Shown one piece after another: positions 47,470 to 59,369 of a stretch of 64,000 nucleotides of DNA (position 1 is its first letter; each line of letters opens with the position of its first letter). The stretch lies in the NCBI GenBank assembly GCA_005406025.1, contig BGZK01001462.1:84352-148351 (forward strand). The letters are read 5' to 3'. The notes under the pieces are model-generated. The model had not been told where the DNA came from. It searched no databases and saw only the letters and a program-made list of their open reading frames with translations. A program made the position numbers and the translations under genes. The DNA comes from Eumeta japonica. Its lineage: Eukaryota > Arthropoda > Insecta > Lepidoptera > Psychidae.

Positions 47470-48280
47470 AACGAATTAATCGATTGAAACGCGGATTGTC
47501 ATATTCAAAAGGAATATAATTATGTTGACCTCCTGAAAATTTGAACGAATTTCATTAGGTATATCAACTTTGAAAAATCTTAAAAACTAAATTTGAATTT
47601 AATAATTAACAAATGCGATTTGCCCTATCTATCAGGCGGACACAAAGTCGATGGGCTTCCATTACGCGCTTATCAGCCTTATCACAAAATAGGTAAAATA
47701 AAAATATAGTGTCTTCATAGTTACGGCACTTTAATTTTATTTTGTCTATAATGCATGTCATTTGCAATATTTTCAAGAAGGACTTATTTTTGTTAAATCA
47801 ATCTGTTTAAAATAAGTTTGATACGAACTTAATTTGAATTCTTCTACGCAAAAAAAAAAAATGTTTTGCGTCTCATTATTATCAATGCCTGAATGATACC
47901 GATTTTCTATTTCAAACATGTAATAAAACAATATGTTTTTATTTTAAGTTTTATACAGAAAAACTTCAAGTTTAATACAATAAAGACATTGACAGACAAC
48001 TTTCAGAGTAGAAGTTGTTTTCTAACTGCCTTCATATTAAAAATAATAAAATATAGTTCATACGTTAGACGCAGCACTTCAAGAAATCATTAGTTTTCCC
48101 AATCATCTCTACAACTACAGGTTTGACTTTCCAAAAATTTTTCTCCCCTTTGATAATTTTGAACTTCCGCTCACTTAATCATTTAATTGAAATAAAGCAC
48201 ACCAACGTGGCTGTTAAATGGACACAGTGTTATATAGTGAAGCATAATGGAATTATATCAAGCTGCGACATTAATTCCTT
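47470..48280. other. AT-rich DNA with no gene recognised
   Basis: Nothing recognised. Confidence 0.5.
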
Positions 48281-48284
48281 GCAG

Positions 48285-48440
48285 CGTACGACGTTCAGCC
48301 CGGCGACGTAGCCGTCTAGAGCAAACCGCAAATTCTCTCTCTGCCCCCTGCCGTCTTCCACCCCCGCCGCCTCTGCTCTCGGCCCCCACTCTGGCATCTC
48401 TTCGCCCCCACCTTCTCCGGCACGGCCAGGCGACAAGATT
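48285..48440. other. GC-rich polypyrimidine patch
   Basis: C/T-rich block (CCGTCTTCCACCCCCGCCGCC and similar) in an AT-rich setting. Open frames on both strands follow from composition. No function is recognised. Confidence 0.35.
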
Positions 48441-48444
48441 TGCC

Positions 48445-48985
48445 TAAGATGTAAGCTATGTACTTGGCGGAACTACATACCTAATTAAGCACTCGAGTTA
48501 GTAATCTGAAATTCGATTACAAATTCCGTGTAAATAAGTTAGGCTGGTGAATATATTGGGACGTAATGACGACACTAGCGACTGTCGTGCACTTGATTGA
48601 AAGACGAAGAAATTTAGGAGGAATATGCGCTGTACAGAGTAATTTTGTCATTCCTATGTTGTAGGGTCTAATAAGTAGATCCCTCTACTTGTTATGCGGT
48701 CGACCTAGTATGAGATTGTAGTTTTTTAACTTTGACTATTGATCAGGTCCTACATCAATTGAGGTGGACTTGTATAAAGACTCAGAGTTGAGGTCAGCAT
48801 TTATAATAGAACTGTTTGATATTTAAAGACGCTTCAAAAATATATTTAGCCGACTTATTCTTAAATTCGACTTTATTATGAAAATGTTTACCGGCAGGGT
48901 TTTCATTAAAATAGCTGATCTACGATTAAAAATAAAGACAGAAATTTAAAATTAAGTAAATATTTACAACGGTGTACTAAAAAAT
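48445..48985. other. AT-rich DNA with no gene recognised
   Basis: Nothing recognised. Confidence 0.45.
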
Positions 48986-48989
48986 CGAA

Positions 48990-49165
48990 GTGGGAGAGGT
49001 GATGGCGCAGTCGTGAGGAGCCGAGGCTCGACTCTGAAGTTGCCGTGTTCGATCCTGACCACGGACGAGCTACTCAATGACTGTTGTTTAATTTAAATCA
49101 AATTGAACCCTTGACGATTGTCTTCAGCGGCCTCGAGCCACACTGGGCCGGGATGGGGGGCTTAG
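48990..49165 (+). mobile_element. tRNA-derived SINE
   Basis: A-box-like GGTGATGGCGCAGTCGTGAGG and B box GTGTTCGATCCTGACC lie at tRNA-like spacing at the head. The tail reads TTCAGCGGCCTCGAGCCACA, then CTGGGCCGGGATGGGGGGCT, matching the SINE at 3725 and the tail fragments near 1260 and 31360. Confidence 0.6.
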
Positions 49166-49169
49166 GCTC

Positions 49170-49500
49170 TCTGTTCCTCAATATGGAATTGCTTGCTCTT
49201 CCAAGAGAAGTGAAATGGTTTGATTTAATCGAATGAGAAACTAATTGATCAATTCATCCTCGGCCAGGGACCGAATACTTTATCTTGCGTTTCAAGCAGA
49301 TTTTTAAATTTTAGCACTGTACGATACAAGAGCGTACGATGTAATCATAATTTTTCATTTATTGATTATTATTAACTAATACTATTTAATTAGCAATCGG
49401 AATATTTGCGGCTTAAAACTACATTTAAAGTCGTTTTTTTGGGCGTGTTGTATCATCAGTAAATTACGTAATCTAGGAACGACTGTAATAGTCATATTTT
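49170..49500. other. AT-rich DNA with no gene recognised
   Basis: Nothing recognised. Confidence 0.45.
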
Positions 49501-49504
49501 GTAC

Positions 49505-49800
49505 TTTTTTACAGCAGATCGAGAGGCCTACGCTCATGCGAGCCACCAAAAAGCGGATGGTATAAGATATTTAGGGAGAGAAAAGTACTCTTTTAAAGGG
49601 GGAGATGAGTGATGGATGGAGAACGAGGCAATAAAAAGGGGAGTGGGCCACCGTAACTCTCACTCACTGGAAGAAAACTGACAACGGACGCTGTTACTTC
49701 ACGTCTGCATTTGTGATGAGGGTATGGTATTACGCCGGTGGGGCGGGCCCTTTTCGTGCTGAAACCAAATTGACCACAGCATGGCTCTACCACAGTAAAA
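49505..49800 (-). mobile_element. LINE/SINE 3' region, minus strand
   Basis: The reverse complement starts TTTTACTGTGGTAGAGCCAT, continues GGCCCGCCCCACCGGCGTAA and ends CGCTTTTTGGTGGCTCGCAT, then GAGCGTAGGCCTCTCG. The start resembles the TTTACTGGTGGTAGG head known from silkworm-type retroposons. The end is homologous to the element at 50905-51062. Confidence 0.5.
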
Positions 49801-49804
49801 CTTA

Positions 49805-50900
49805 AACAAGAAAAATTGACAACTAGACTACATTAAAAGTAAATAATCATAACTAAAATAAACAATAGTTCTTTTTCTCAGCTGTCAAAAGTTAACTCAA
49901 ACAAATCCATACAAAGAATCACGCATATTTCCCATGGGGTTAGGCGGAGGACACGGATCTCCACTAGGCGTGATACATAAATCTTTTTCCTCGCTGACAT
50001 TCGTTTATCGTTTCATGGAAGCTTATCGCTTTCAGGTGCTCACAATTTAGCCCTTTTTTAAATATGTCCCCAGTTTTTCCTGTATAAGTTTTTCTAGCTA
50101 CCTCCTGTTGAGCCTTTCGTCACACGTGGTCGCTATATAAATTGCTTTCGTCAATCTATTTCAGTTTATCCTTTACAGATGGTCAAACTACCTCAATATA
50201 TCCTTTTTCATTTTTTTTAGAAAGGTACCAGTGAAATTTGAAGGTTGAAACTTACTTGAGAATTGCAAATTTAATTTTTTATTTTTGAATGTTTTTAAAT
50301 CGAAACTCTTCAAAGAATTGTTATTTTACGTTAATATAGTTTTGCTGTTGACAAGTTGTATGTTATAACTGATTAATATTATTTTAGTTGCAAATCCCTT
50401 CCTACGAAACTTCGTATGCGCGTGTCACACTTTTCTCATTTTCTGTGTTCGTAATATCTGTGTATCATTAGCACTACTTTAATGTCATCGATTTCATAAA
50501 TGATAGCTCTGTTATTTTATTTGATTTGTTTGTACATACATAATAAAATCGTATGCCTGTCTGTTTGGTTATTCTTCAAAACGAATGAACTGTTGTGATT
50601 AAATTGCGTAGAATACAACACAGAATATCTTATGAAAAAAACCGTTGAGAATACTCTGTACTACAAATTATTGCATTAATTTTCAGTGAAATTACTCGAC
50701 AAGTTTCATATATATTATTTATCGACTATTTTTCGTCTCGTGAGAATGCAATTACTGGTTTCTGTTTACGTTTTCCTATAACCTACGAGTGACACACAGT
50801 ATTTAATATTTACGTCAAATTTAGAATTTTTGGTGTCGGAGATAAAGAAGGAGGAACCGTCGATTTTTGTATATTTTCTATAATATATTTTAAATTTTTA
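49805..50900. other. AT-rich DNA with no gene recognised
   Basis: Nothing recognised. Confidence 0.45.
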
Positions 50901-50904
50901 TTAT

Positions 50905-51062
50905 AACACCTCGAGGGGCAAACGGGTATGTAAGCCACCAAAAAGTAGGTGGTCGTTGCCAACCATGGACACTTGCAAGGAAGGAATCGTCAGGGCGTTG
51001 TGGGTCTCTCGGGTAGGAATAAGGTATCTGATGGTGGGGTAAGTGGGGTGATGGCAACATTC
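50905..51062 (-). mobile_element. LINE 3' end, minus strand
   Basis: The reverse complement reads GCCATCACCCCACTTACCCC, then ACTTTTTGGTGGCTTACATA and CCCGTTTGCCCCTCGAGG, followed by an AT-rich tail. The last 45 bases align with the element ending at 49505 (CCACCTACTTTTTGGTGGCT against CCATCCGCTTTTTGGTGGCT). It is 5'-truncated, as is usual for LINE copies. Confidence 0.5.
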
Positions 51063-51356
51063 GAAAATCACTAAAAAAGTACATTTGTATTCTTTGTTAA
51101 AAAAACCATATATTTCATATACTACATGAAGCAATGACCAACATTTTTATATTATTCTAATTGGCCTCCCAGAGTTAATATCCTAAAACAGAATTGATTT
51201 GTTGACTCTATATGGCCGTGGTTGGGTCACCGCACTCTGTATATGTACGTACTAAAATGTATCTTTTAGGTCCAGTAAATTAGGAGCAAGAGGGCAGCGA
51301 TAGAAAAAATGCATAAATGATAGAAAAATAGCAATAATAGTGAAAAAGCTTGAAAA

Positions 51357-51500
51357 TACACACACACACACACACACACACACACGCGCGCACACCCACC
51401 CACACACACACACACACATACACAGACACACACTCACGCACAAACACACACACACACACAAACGCGTACGCACGCACGCACGGACACACGCGCACACACA
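51357..51500. repeat. (CA)n microsatellite
   Basis: About 145 bp of CA repeats with CG, CC and CT interruptions. Frames across it are low-complexity Thr-His or Cys-Val strings and are not genes. Confidence 0.97.
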
Positions 51501-51504
51501 TACA

Positions 51505-53285
51505 GACGTATATCTCATTGTTTCTCCCGATACCGATCTCAGTACACTCTTGAACATAGTTGCTTTATATTTGATGTACAATATATTCATTATAATTTAT
51601 GAAATACCGTGACACTTAGTTATACATTTAATGGCGATTTAAACCTGAAGTTTTTATTGCCGATTGGTTTTATTACAATTTGTTTAGTAAATATCTCATT
51701 CTGAAAAAAAATATTTGTGAATTACTCATACTCTTTATTGTTTGTTATCCAATTATTAATTCAAAATAAAGAACTTCAATTTTAAAGTCCCTAAATTATT
51801 CCCATATTTTTAATTTTATCTATTTATACGTGAGTTGCATTTAATAGATCATTTCCAAATCAGCACTAGCTGAAATTAAATGAAAATTTACATTAATATT
51901 AGAACTGCTCTGTAATAAAGCGGCTTTGTGACATTTGATCTTTCGTATAACGACCTATAATTTGTCTTTAAAATGGAGCAGGATTTATTTCCGGTTTTTC
52001 TTTCTCCTTAATTATCTGTTTGCGGATTTGAGGAAGAAATTTTTCGCAAAATGTGTATATAAAAAAAGGAAAGACATTTTTATTGCGTTTATTATAATTA
52101 GTATTGTGTTTCAACTTTTATTTTCACACAATTGAGTTGTGGTAACGATATGAGAAATAATTATTATTATTATAATAAAAAAAAAGAAACAATATGTTTT
52201 CCGCTTTTGTTTGGACTATTATTAAATGATCCAAATGAAATGGACAATGAAATAGTCTAAATAAATGAGGATAACCCACATATTTTTAAACCAAATAAAT
52301 CTCTCATAAAGGACCTTATCTATCTTTTTTAGTTGTAGTTTGGATTGACACTGTTATTTCTTAATCGAAGACGAAGACAGAAAGAATGAAGTAAAGTTGG
52401 CTATTGGAATTTTGAAAAAAAAACAAAATGAAATTTGAAAAACAAACTAAGCAGTACAAATTGCATTAAAATCATTATTATATATATGCATGTACAAGAA
52501 TTGTTCACTTAAAATAATAAGATAATAAGTTTGTCTTCGGTTAATGTAATAATAAAGTTTTAGGTACAACGATGCAAACATCTCAATAATTTACGAGATG
52601 ACGCTATGTGACATTGTTAGTAAGAGAGCACATAGTGATTCCTCGAAATTGTTTTTTTATGTAAAATTGGGTATTTTACAGATATTTTACCCGATTTTCT
52701 ACAAAAAAAAAATTATATATAAAAACTGAAAATACTGAAATCGTAAAGGCCGTTGGAGAGACAGCTGCATATATGCTGAAAAAAAATACTGTTAAAGGCG
52801 AAACTCTTAATTTTAATTCTTAGTGGGTACTTTTTTCTATTTTAAAGATTTTCCATTATAACACACCTATACTTTTATTTTTAAAGACTGTAAAGATTTT
52901 TATTTTTAAATTCATACAGCTCAGCGGCATGTCACGCCATCACCTCTTCCAACGTCGGGATTATCTCAAAATTGAATGTTTTACGAAAATACGCACAACT
53001 CGCACTGGCGAGGTAGTGCGAGTCACTAACCCTAATTTTTTTATTAAACTCTTGTTTTTCTGTTATCGTTATTATGAAATGAACAACGAAATCTACAGAA
53101 AAAATGTAAAATGATATACTTGTAGAAAATTCAATTTTCTACAAATAAGGTCGTGTATCGATGTGATCCAATTGACAGTTGAAAACATGTTCAGCATTTT
53201 AGAAAATAAATTGCCCAATATTAATAAAATAGGTAACTTTATCTTGCAAATTACAGAAAAAGCTATTTAATCGTAAGCAATTACA
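51505..53285. other. AT-rich DNA with no gene recognised
   Basis: Nothing recognised. Confidence 0.5.
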
Positions 53286-53292
53286 ATTATTG

Positions 53293-53752
53293 ACGTGACA
53301 ACGTCTTAAATTAGGTTGCGGCTGGGAGTCACTTTGAAAAAGTGTAACGCTCGGTAACGTAACGATGAGTCACCGAACGAGAGAGAGGCCCGCCGAATGC
53401 CTTGCGCTCTCTCCCACTCAACTATGATCGGTCTGCCGCGCGCAGCACTAGAGAATTAGTGCATAGCTTGCAAATGTATTGCAAGTTATTGTATGTATAT
53501 TTGTATATAAATACGTATGTATGTGTAAAGGTAAAAATAAAATTTTGTTAATATGAAATTCAGTGCGAGATTCTTTGTATAAATTAATGTTTTAAATATA
53601 ATTCTTTGTATAAATAAATGTTTTAAATTGTTACTATTATTTCATCCTTCTTCCTACTATACGAATGAATATTCACATTAAAATGATTTTACCATTCAAA
53701 GTCGTTGTCACGTAAAACTTTCGCCCGTATACCGACTTTACAGGCAACCAAA
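53293..53752. mobile_element. Inverted-repeat dispersed element, copy A
   Basis: The left end ACGTGACAACG and right end CGTTGTCACGT (53703-53713) are exact reverse complements, about 420 bp apart end to end. Beyond the right end, TATACCGACTTTACAGGCAACC corresponds to TAAACCGACTTTACAGACAACC in copy B. The interior shares GAACGAGAGAGAG and CTCTCTCCCACTC-type blocks with copy B. It is non-coding, so autonomous movement is excluded. The superfamily is unknown to me. Confidence 0.65.
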
Positions 53753-53764
53753 TTTTTTTTTTTA

Positions 53765-54610
53765 TTCAAAATTTATTTCTCTATCGCCAAGCTTACCATA
53801 TTAATAATCATTTCAATAGATATTTGCTTCAAATTGTAGAAACGAATTATTAAATTCGTCGAACTGGAAAGAACCACAATTTAATGAAATTTCCTTTTCT
53901 TACGTTTATGTACTGTAATTTGTAGAGAAATTATCAATGTTTTTTTATTTAATATTATTTCATTTCCTGAAACTTCATTTTAATTATCACAAAGAAAAAA
54001 ATTGTTTACTTCTGTGGTTCTAAATTCAATGAGTGTTAATTATACGTTGTACGTCAGAATAATCGTAGCTTAGCTTTTAAATATCGACAATAGAGGCGCT
54101 TCCGATGAATCTCTATTATTTATGATTATTTTCATTACATTGAACAAACGCATGAAGCGATGAATGTTGCCTCAAATTTTTGAAGTTTTATTTTATCATT
54201 TAAGGATTTTTTAGTCAATTAGTTTAACGTAATATTGATTAAATTTTATGAACATTATTAAAAACAAGAGTTATGGCGAAAAAAAATAATAATAAATTAT
54301 TTAGTCGTATTTGAGTCAAATTAAATAATTAAATACCAAACTATTTAATTAAATAAACAAAAATTGCCGACGTATCGAAATGTAATCAATATATTCATGT
54401 ATGAGCATAGATTTTTAAAATTAACGATTCGGCAAAACCGTACCGAAGTAATTAAGGATGTGATAGATATTTGAAACGATATGTCTATTCCCAGAAGTCG
54501 TATCCGACATATACAGAAATTCGAGTAAGTTTACGATCTATATAAAAAGTTTAATATTTATAATATTAAGACCATACCATCAACAAACAAAAAAAATCTG
54601 AGTTTTAATG
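53765..54610. other. AT-rich DNA with no gene recognised
   Basis: Nothing recognised. Confidence 0.45.
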
Positions 54611-56082
54611 AATAGTTTCATCCATTATTTGACATTGCGAATTGCGATAAAATAAAATATTTACCAGAATATTTAAGAGTCTATTTAACGAAATGCCTTG
54701 AGAAAGGTAGCAATAATAAGTGTGCTCCAATCAAAAGAGCGCCATTTGAAAATTCGTTGGCTATTAGTAATAAGCTACATATAGCAGAACCAACAAATGA
54801 AAACAATAACACACTACTCCATTTATAGCATTAGGTCCAATTAATAAATCTTGTTTTTATTTTCGGATAATTCTTTAAATAGTTAATGAAGTTACTAAGA
54901 AATCTTTCAAGTCTTTTCTGTAGCATTTTAATCATTAACGTCAAAAATAATTGATTCAGGGTTTCAAGTCAAAAATCGTCCCAGTAACATATATGAGCCA
55001 GTCGTCTAAAAGCAATGATCTTCAACGTATTCATTGAGATTTTGAAGATGATCTTCCTGAAATTAAAATTAAGAAGGCCTTCATCATGAAGTCTGAGATT
55101 GTTTCGACGTTAGACCGTATTCAAATCAGCAAAGGACAAGTAATGCATCTCATATCTGCAGCACTTCTCAGTCTCGGATTAGACATCAATAACTATAACC
55201 TAAGTCATTCAACAAACTTACATGCTCGTAAAAAATTCAGAAAAAATATTGTAGGGACTATCAAAAATGATTAAGAACTACCTAGATGTCTAATTGTTCA
55301 TTGCGACTTCCAGTTGTCTTCTCAGGAATAAATACCGAAAAGCTGCTAGGAGTTCCAGTGCTTGGTAAAGCAACAGGAATTAATCAAGCTGAAGTTGTTT
55401 TGAAGTTTTGAATAAGTGGAATATTAGTGATAGGATAAAAGGAATGTGTTTAGATACTCCATTCGTAAATACAGATAAATTACTTTATTTAAAAAAAGAA
55501 ATTAATCTGCTTAAATTTAAATATTTCAATAAATAGTGTATTATGAATAACCGTTTTTAACGATAATTATGTTATTTCTATTGAATTTTTCGACTAGAAT
55601 GATTTTGTCTCGCATCTGAATTATGTTTACTAAAACTTAGTACTATTTTTATGTATTTACTCGAATATAGGTATTAAGAATAGGACAGCACTTTGTTAGT
55701 AAAAAAAATTCATAGAGATTTATTTCATCTTATATGTCGGCATCGTATTTTTGAAATAATTTTGAATAACGAGGTGTAATTTGCTTGGCTGATCGCATAT
55801 TATGGACGCAATATGACGATTTTCAAGATTTCAAGACTATTCGGATAGAAGAGACCTCTCAATATGACATAGGAATTGATGACACCGACATAAAAAATAT
55901 CTTAAATGAAACAAAAACTGATAAACTCTGCGTTGAAAATCGATTAAAGGTAAAATATGTAATGGATGACATATTAATTTTACAAATTCGAACACATATT
56001 TTTTTAGTTAAACTTAATTATTCATATATTACTTATATTTTTCGTAACACATTTATTCACTGATAATTATTTAATATTGATA

Positions 56083-56465
56083 CAGTAGAAAGTCGATTAT
56101 CTGGCTCTCAGTTATACGGATCCACGATTATCCGGACTGCCAATCGCGACGAATTTATTCTAACATGAATGTGTCGGAATTTGCATTACGCCCCGCCCGC
56201 GCCCCGCTTGATCGCCGCTCCGCGCGTGTCGTATTGTTTTAGGTAGTTGGCAACTGTTACTTCGTTTTGACGTGCTTCCCACGTATACAAATTTAAAAAT
56301 GTCAAAGCGTAAAAGAGTGGTGTTATCGCTTAAAGACAATATAAATATTATTGATTCATTAAAAAAAGGAGAAAAACCGCTTTTATTCATACATTCAGTT
56401 ATCCGGATTTTCGATTATCCGGATGCCTAATGACACCAATTAGTCCGGTTAATCGAGTTTTTACC
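56083..56465. mobile_element. Tigger/pogo-like MITE nested in the transposase relic
   Basis: The left end CAGTAGAAAGTCGATTATCTGG, preceded by TA, and the right end CCGGTTAATCGAGTTTTTAC are inverted copies typical of Tigger/pogo. GTTATCCGGATTTTCGATTATCC repeats the pattern inside. The right terminus is slightly mutated (TACCAG where TACTG is expected). It interrupts the decayed gene, so it inserted after that gene or into an already dead copy. Confidence 0.75.
56299..56430 (+). pseudogene. Start of a Tigger/pogo transposase, truncated (43 codons)
   Basis: The frame opens MSKRKRVVLSLKDNINIIDS, then LKKGEKP. This is the N-terminal end of the CENP-B-type helix-turn-helix of pogo/Tigger and jerky-like transposases. 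It then runs straight into the 3' end of the element (VIRIFDYPDA) and stops at 56428-56430. Nearly the whole transposase has been deleted, including the second DNA-binding helix-turn-helix and the DDE catalytic domain. It shows that the MITE arose by internal deletion of a full element. Confidence 0.7.
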
Positions 56466-57289
56466 AGAGTTTTTTTTTTCCTTAATGATCATTGTCATGA
56501 GTTTTTGATACTCGGTTACATTTTTTTGGGGAATATCCCAAATGCAGGTATCAAGTTCCGGGCTCTAAGGCCAAATCATTATGCAAGATGGCTATCTAAA
56601 GCGTTGTATTGCCTAAAAATTTATATGTTTAGAAGGCAATTCGAAATAACAAAAGTCCGATGTTAAGGCTATTCAATATTTTTTTTTTTATTTTGAATTT
56701 GTTTTACATTGAAAGATGGTTTACTGCTCACGTCGCGACTGAAGCTCCTAATGGTGGATCGTGACTAAATTATTTCAAAATATGTTAGCATATAGAAAAA
56801 TTCACCATAGAATCGCTTCAGCTGCACTTAAACTATGATGTCTTCATTTTTGGTACTTCCACGAATAACTTGCTGCATTAGTGCTATTTGACTCATCAGT
56901 ATCACATGAATAAAAATTAAAAATGATCGATTCAATTAAAACCAAAAATTCTTTAGGAATTTCCGAAAAACGTGTAAAAATAAAAAAAGAATATCTTTCA
57001 TTCGCTGAAAAGAGATTAGTGACTTAGTCATTAAGGAGTTATTGTTAATTTTCAAGCGGATTGTGTAATGAAATTGATCATGAGGCGTGGGATTCGAACG
57101 AGGGTCATAAGAAATGTTTAGTGACATTTAAGCGATTGATAGTCGAAAATGACCCCCTGGAGCGAGGAGTGGCGTTAATCGAAACATACAACAACTATTT
57201 AACTCACGATAAAGAATACAGACAATATATTCTTCAAATCGTTTAAGAGTACCGCAAAAAATACCCAACGGAATAAGGGAGCCTTGGAA

Positions 57290-58900
57290 TTAGTACCTAG
57301 TGTTTGATTTAAATTTTTTTATGTTATGTCAGAAATTTTACTGGAAAAAATTGATTACTCACCAATTAAAACATTAATCATGATTTATTTCATTATAACA
57401 ATGATGATTACTGTAATTGTTATTAATATTATTACTGTCAGTTGTACGGCAACAAAAATAAAATAATTTGAAAACAATTTTTGTTTCATGATAATTTGTT
57501 TCATTTATTGATTTAATTTGTACTATTGTAGAAATATAGAATAATTATATTATAATATGTGTCATTCAATGTATTCACAGTTCAAATATTTATCATAAAG
57601 TAATGATAAAACTATAAAAGACAAAATTTGTTTAATATATGAAATTCAAGTAGTAGATGTGGCTTACTTTTGAACAATGTCATGAAAAAAATAATTTATA
57701 TAATAGTTTCCGTGATTTGAAAAACATAAAACTAGCTATTTTTTTCATAAAATATTTTCGGCAAATTATTTATAAAAATTTTGAATATCTTTTAAAACTA
57801 TCGATTGGATTGCGTCGATGCAAATGATGTGTTTTTTAAAAAAAATAATATCTTACAAGTTCATCATTTACATTTTCTCTGCAGGTCTCGTTGTTAACGA
57901 AATGATGATAGAAAAAGAAGAATTATATAAAAAAAATAGGTTTCGTGACCAGTATTACCTCTCCAGTGTGAGTCACGATTACGCTGCAATGGGCACTTTT
58001 GTAGAGCATTAAATTCTGACAAAATGCTAACTTTGGGCGAGGTGATACCACGAAACGCCACTGAGCCGTATAAATTTAAAAATAAAAATCCAAGTTTTCG
58101 TGTATTTCAAATGGCAAATCTTTAAAATAGAAAAAAGGGCTTCAATTAAAATTGAGAGCTCCGTTTTGACAGGATTTTTTTTCAGTATATACCATGATAT
58201 TTTGCTGCGGGAGCCAAAAAAGTAATCATTCGTAATGAAGTATCTTAATACGTATATATTTGTATACACAGCCAAAGAAAACTTATGAAATCGAGTCGTA
58301 ATCCAATATATATAAACACATACGTACATGTTTTAAATTTCACTATCATGTCCATAGTACTACTATTGAAACCTGTTTCTGAACCTGCGTTAGATTGTGC
58401 AGTACCCGACGTAGAACTATCCCTTTGCGTCATAATGTCCTTGTAGAGTTTCATTCAAATTTACCGATCCAATCTCAGCTCAAATATTAACCAGCTACAC
58501 GCTCTTTATAATATAACGTATTTTCCTTCATCTGCTTTTTCAAAAATGACTGCTTTAACGAGTCGCTATCAAAGTACAAAAACGAGGTCGAATTTGTCCA
58601 ATCCCCTTTAACTTATTGTTTACGGTCCTCGACTTACTTTGACGAAAAGTAACATTGGACTTCAATATTACTTTTCATCAAAGTAATGACGTGTGATGTT
58701 TTAGAATTAGCTGGTCTGCTAAGTATTGCCTTATCCGATGTCTATTCCATTTCATATCTACGATTTGTCGACTATGTTTTTTTATATTTTTAGCGAAGAT
58801 CAAATAAATAAGAGGTTTTCAATTAAAGTACACTTTTGTCATTATGTGTTTTTCGTTTTCGTACTACTTTTGCAATATCAAAGTTTGTAATGGGCAGATG
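57290..58900. other. AT-rich DNA with no gene recognised
   Basis: No frame or repeat is assigned. Confidence 0.5.
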
Positions 58901-58924
58901 ATAAACTAGACATATACACAGCAA

Positions 58925-59110
58925 GATCTAAATTTATCATTAAGGTGAGAGGGTAACGAATTCGATCCCTGGTCATATCACACCATCTTTGTGTGTCGGA
59001 GAGGACAATTGACTGTCGGTGATAACGGTCTATAGCTCTAGCCAAAACGCGATAGCACAGCGGCCGAGCAGTACCAGCAGATGAAGACGATCGTGGCATA
59101 TTGTGCTCCT
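58925..59110. other. Possible SINE-like stretch
   Basis: GAATTCGATCCCTGGTC near 58944 resembles a polymerase III B box, but I see no clear A box upstream and no match to the other SINE copies. Confidence 0.25.
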
Positions 59111-59289
59111 GCAGTTGAGCAATAAATATCAGAAACAAATAAATGAACGGATTATATTAAATTTATGTTGACAATTTCAATGAATAGTATTTCATAACGC
59201 AGCATACGTCGTTAAGAGTACGTCGTGGAGACGGTGCGCACGGCAATGCGACTAATAAAAATATATGCAAACATTGTTCAGGAAAATTG

Positions 59290-59365
59290 TGCGTGGGAGT
59301 GGCCCCGTCACAGCTGTCACTGATAGTGGCGGCCGACGTCATATTGACGTGTTGCGGTGACGTTT
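59290..59365. promoter_or_regulatory. Cluster of CRE-like TGACG sites
   Basis: GGCCGACGTCATATTGACGTG, followed by TTGCGGTGACGTTTCC, holds three TGACG/CGTCA cores within about 35 bp, one of them the palindrome GACGTC, in a locally GC-rich patch. CRE/bZIP binding is inferred from the motif only. Confidence 0.35.
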
Positions 59366-59369
59366 CCTG

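Larger units (their letters stand above)
54616..57275 (+). pseudogene. Decayed transposase-like gene of an uncharacterised insect multicopy family
   Basis: Fragments in different + frames follow one protein in order. They are HPLFDIANCDKIKYLPEYL (54619), DFEDDLPEIKIKKAFIMKSE (from 55044), ATLDRxxxSKGQ-like STLDRIQISKGQVMHL and HSTNLHARKKFRKNI, NKWNISDRIKGMCLDTPFVN (about 55413), ENRLKVKYVMDD (to about 55975), EFLILGYIFLGNIPNAG and HYARWLSKALYCLKIYMFRR (56490-56650), MIDSIKTKNSLGISEKRVK (about 56922), and ENDPLERGVALIETYNNYLT (57150). I recall this order from an abundant insect and hemipteran protein family usually left unnamed, with HWDGK and CFDTT..NTG motifs that may be catalytic. Here those motifs have decayed to VHCDFQL and CLDTPFVNT. 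Many stops and frameshifts and a nested MITE make it dead. Confidence 0.65.

Noticed and set aside
51252..51612. Overlapping frames up to 112 codons on both strands
   Set aside because: Translation of a CA microsatellite plus AT-rich flanks.
55785..56063. 92-codon frame as an independent small gene
   Set aside because: ENRLKVKYVMDD fits the order of the surrounding decayed transposase-like protein, so I treat it as part of that pseudogene.
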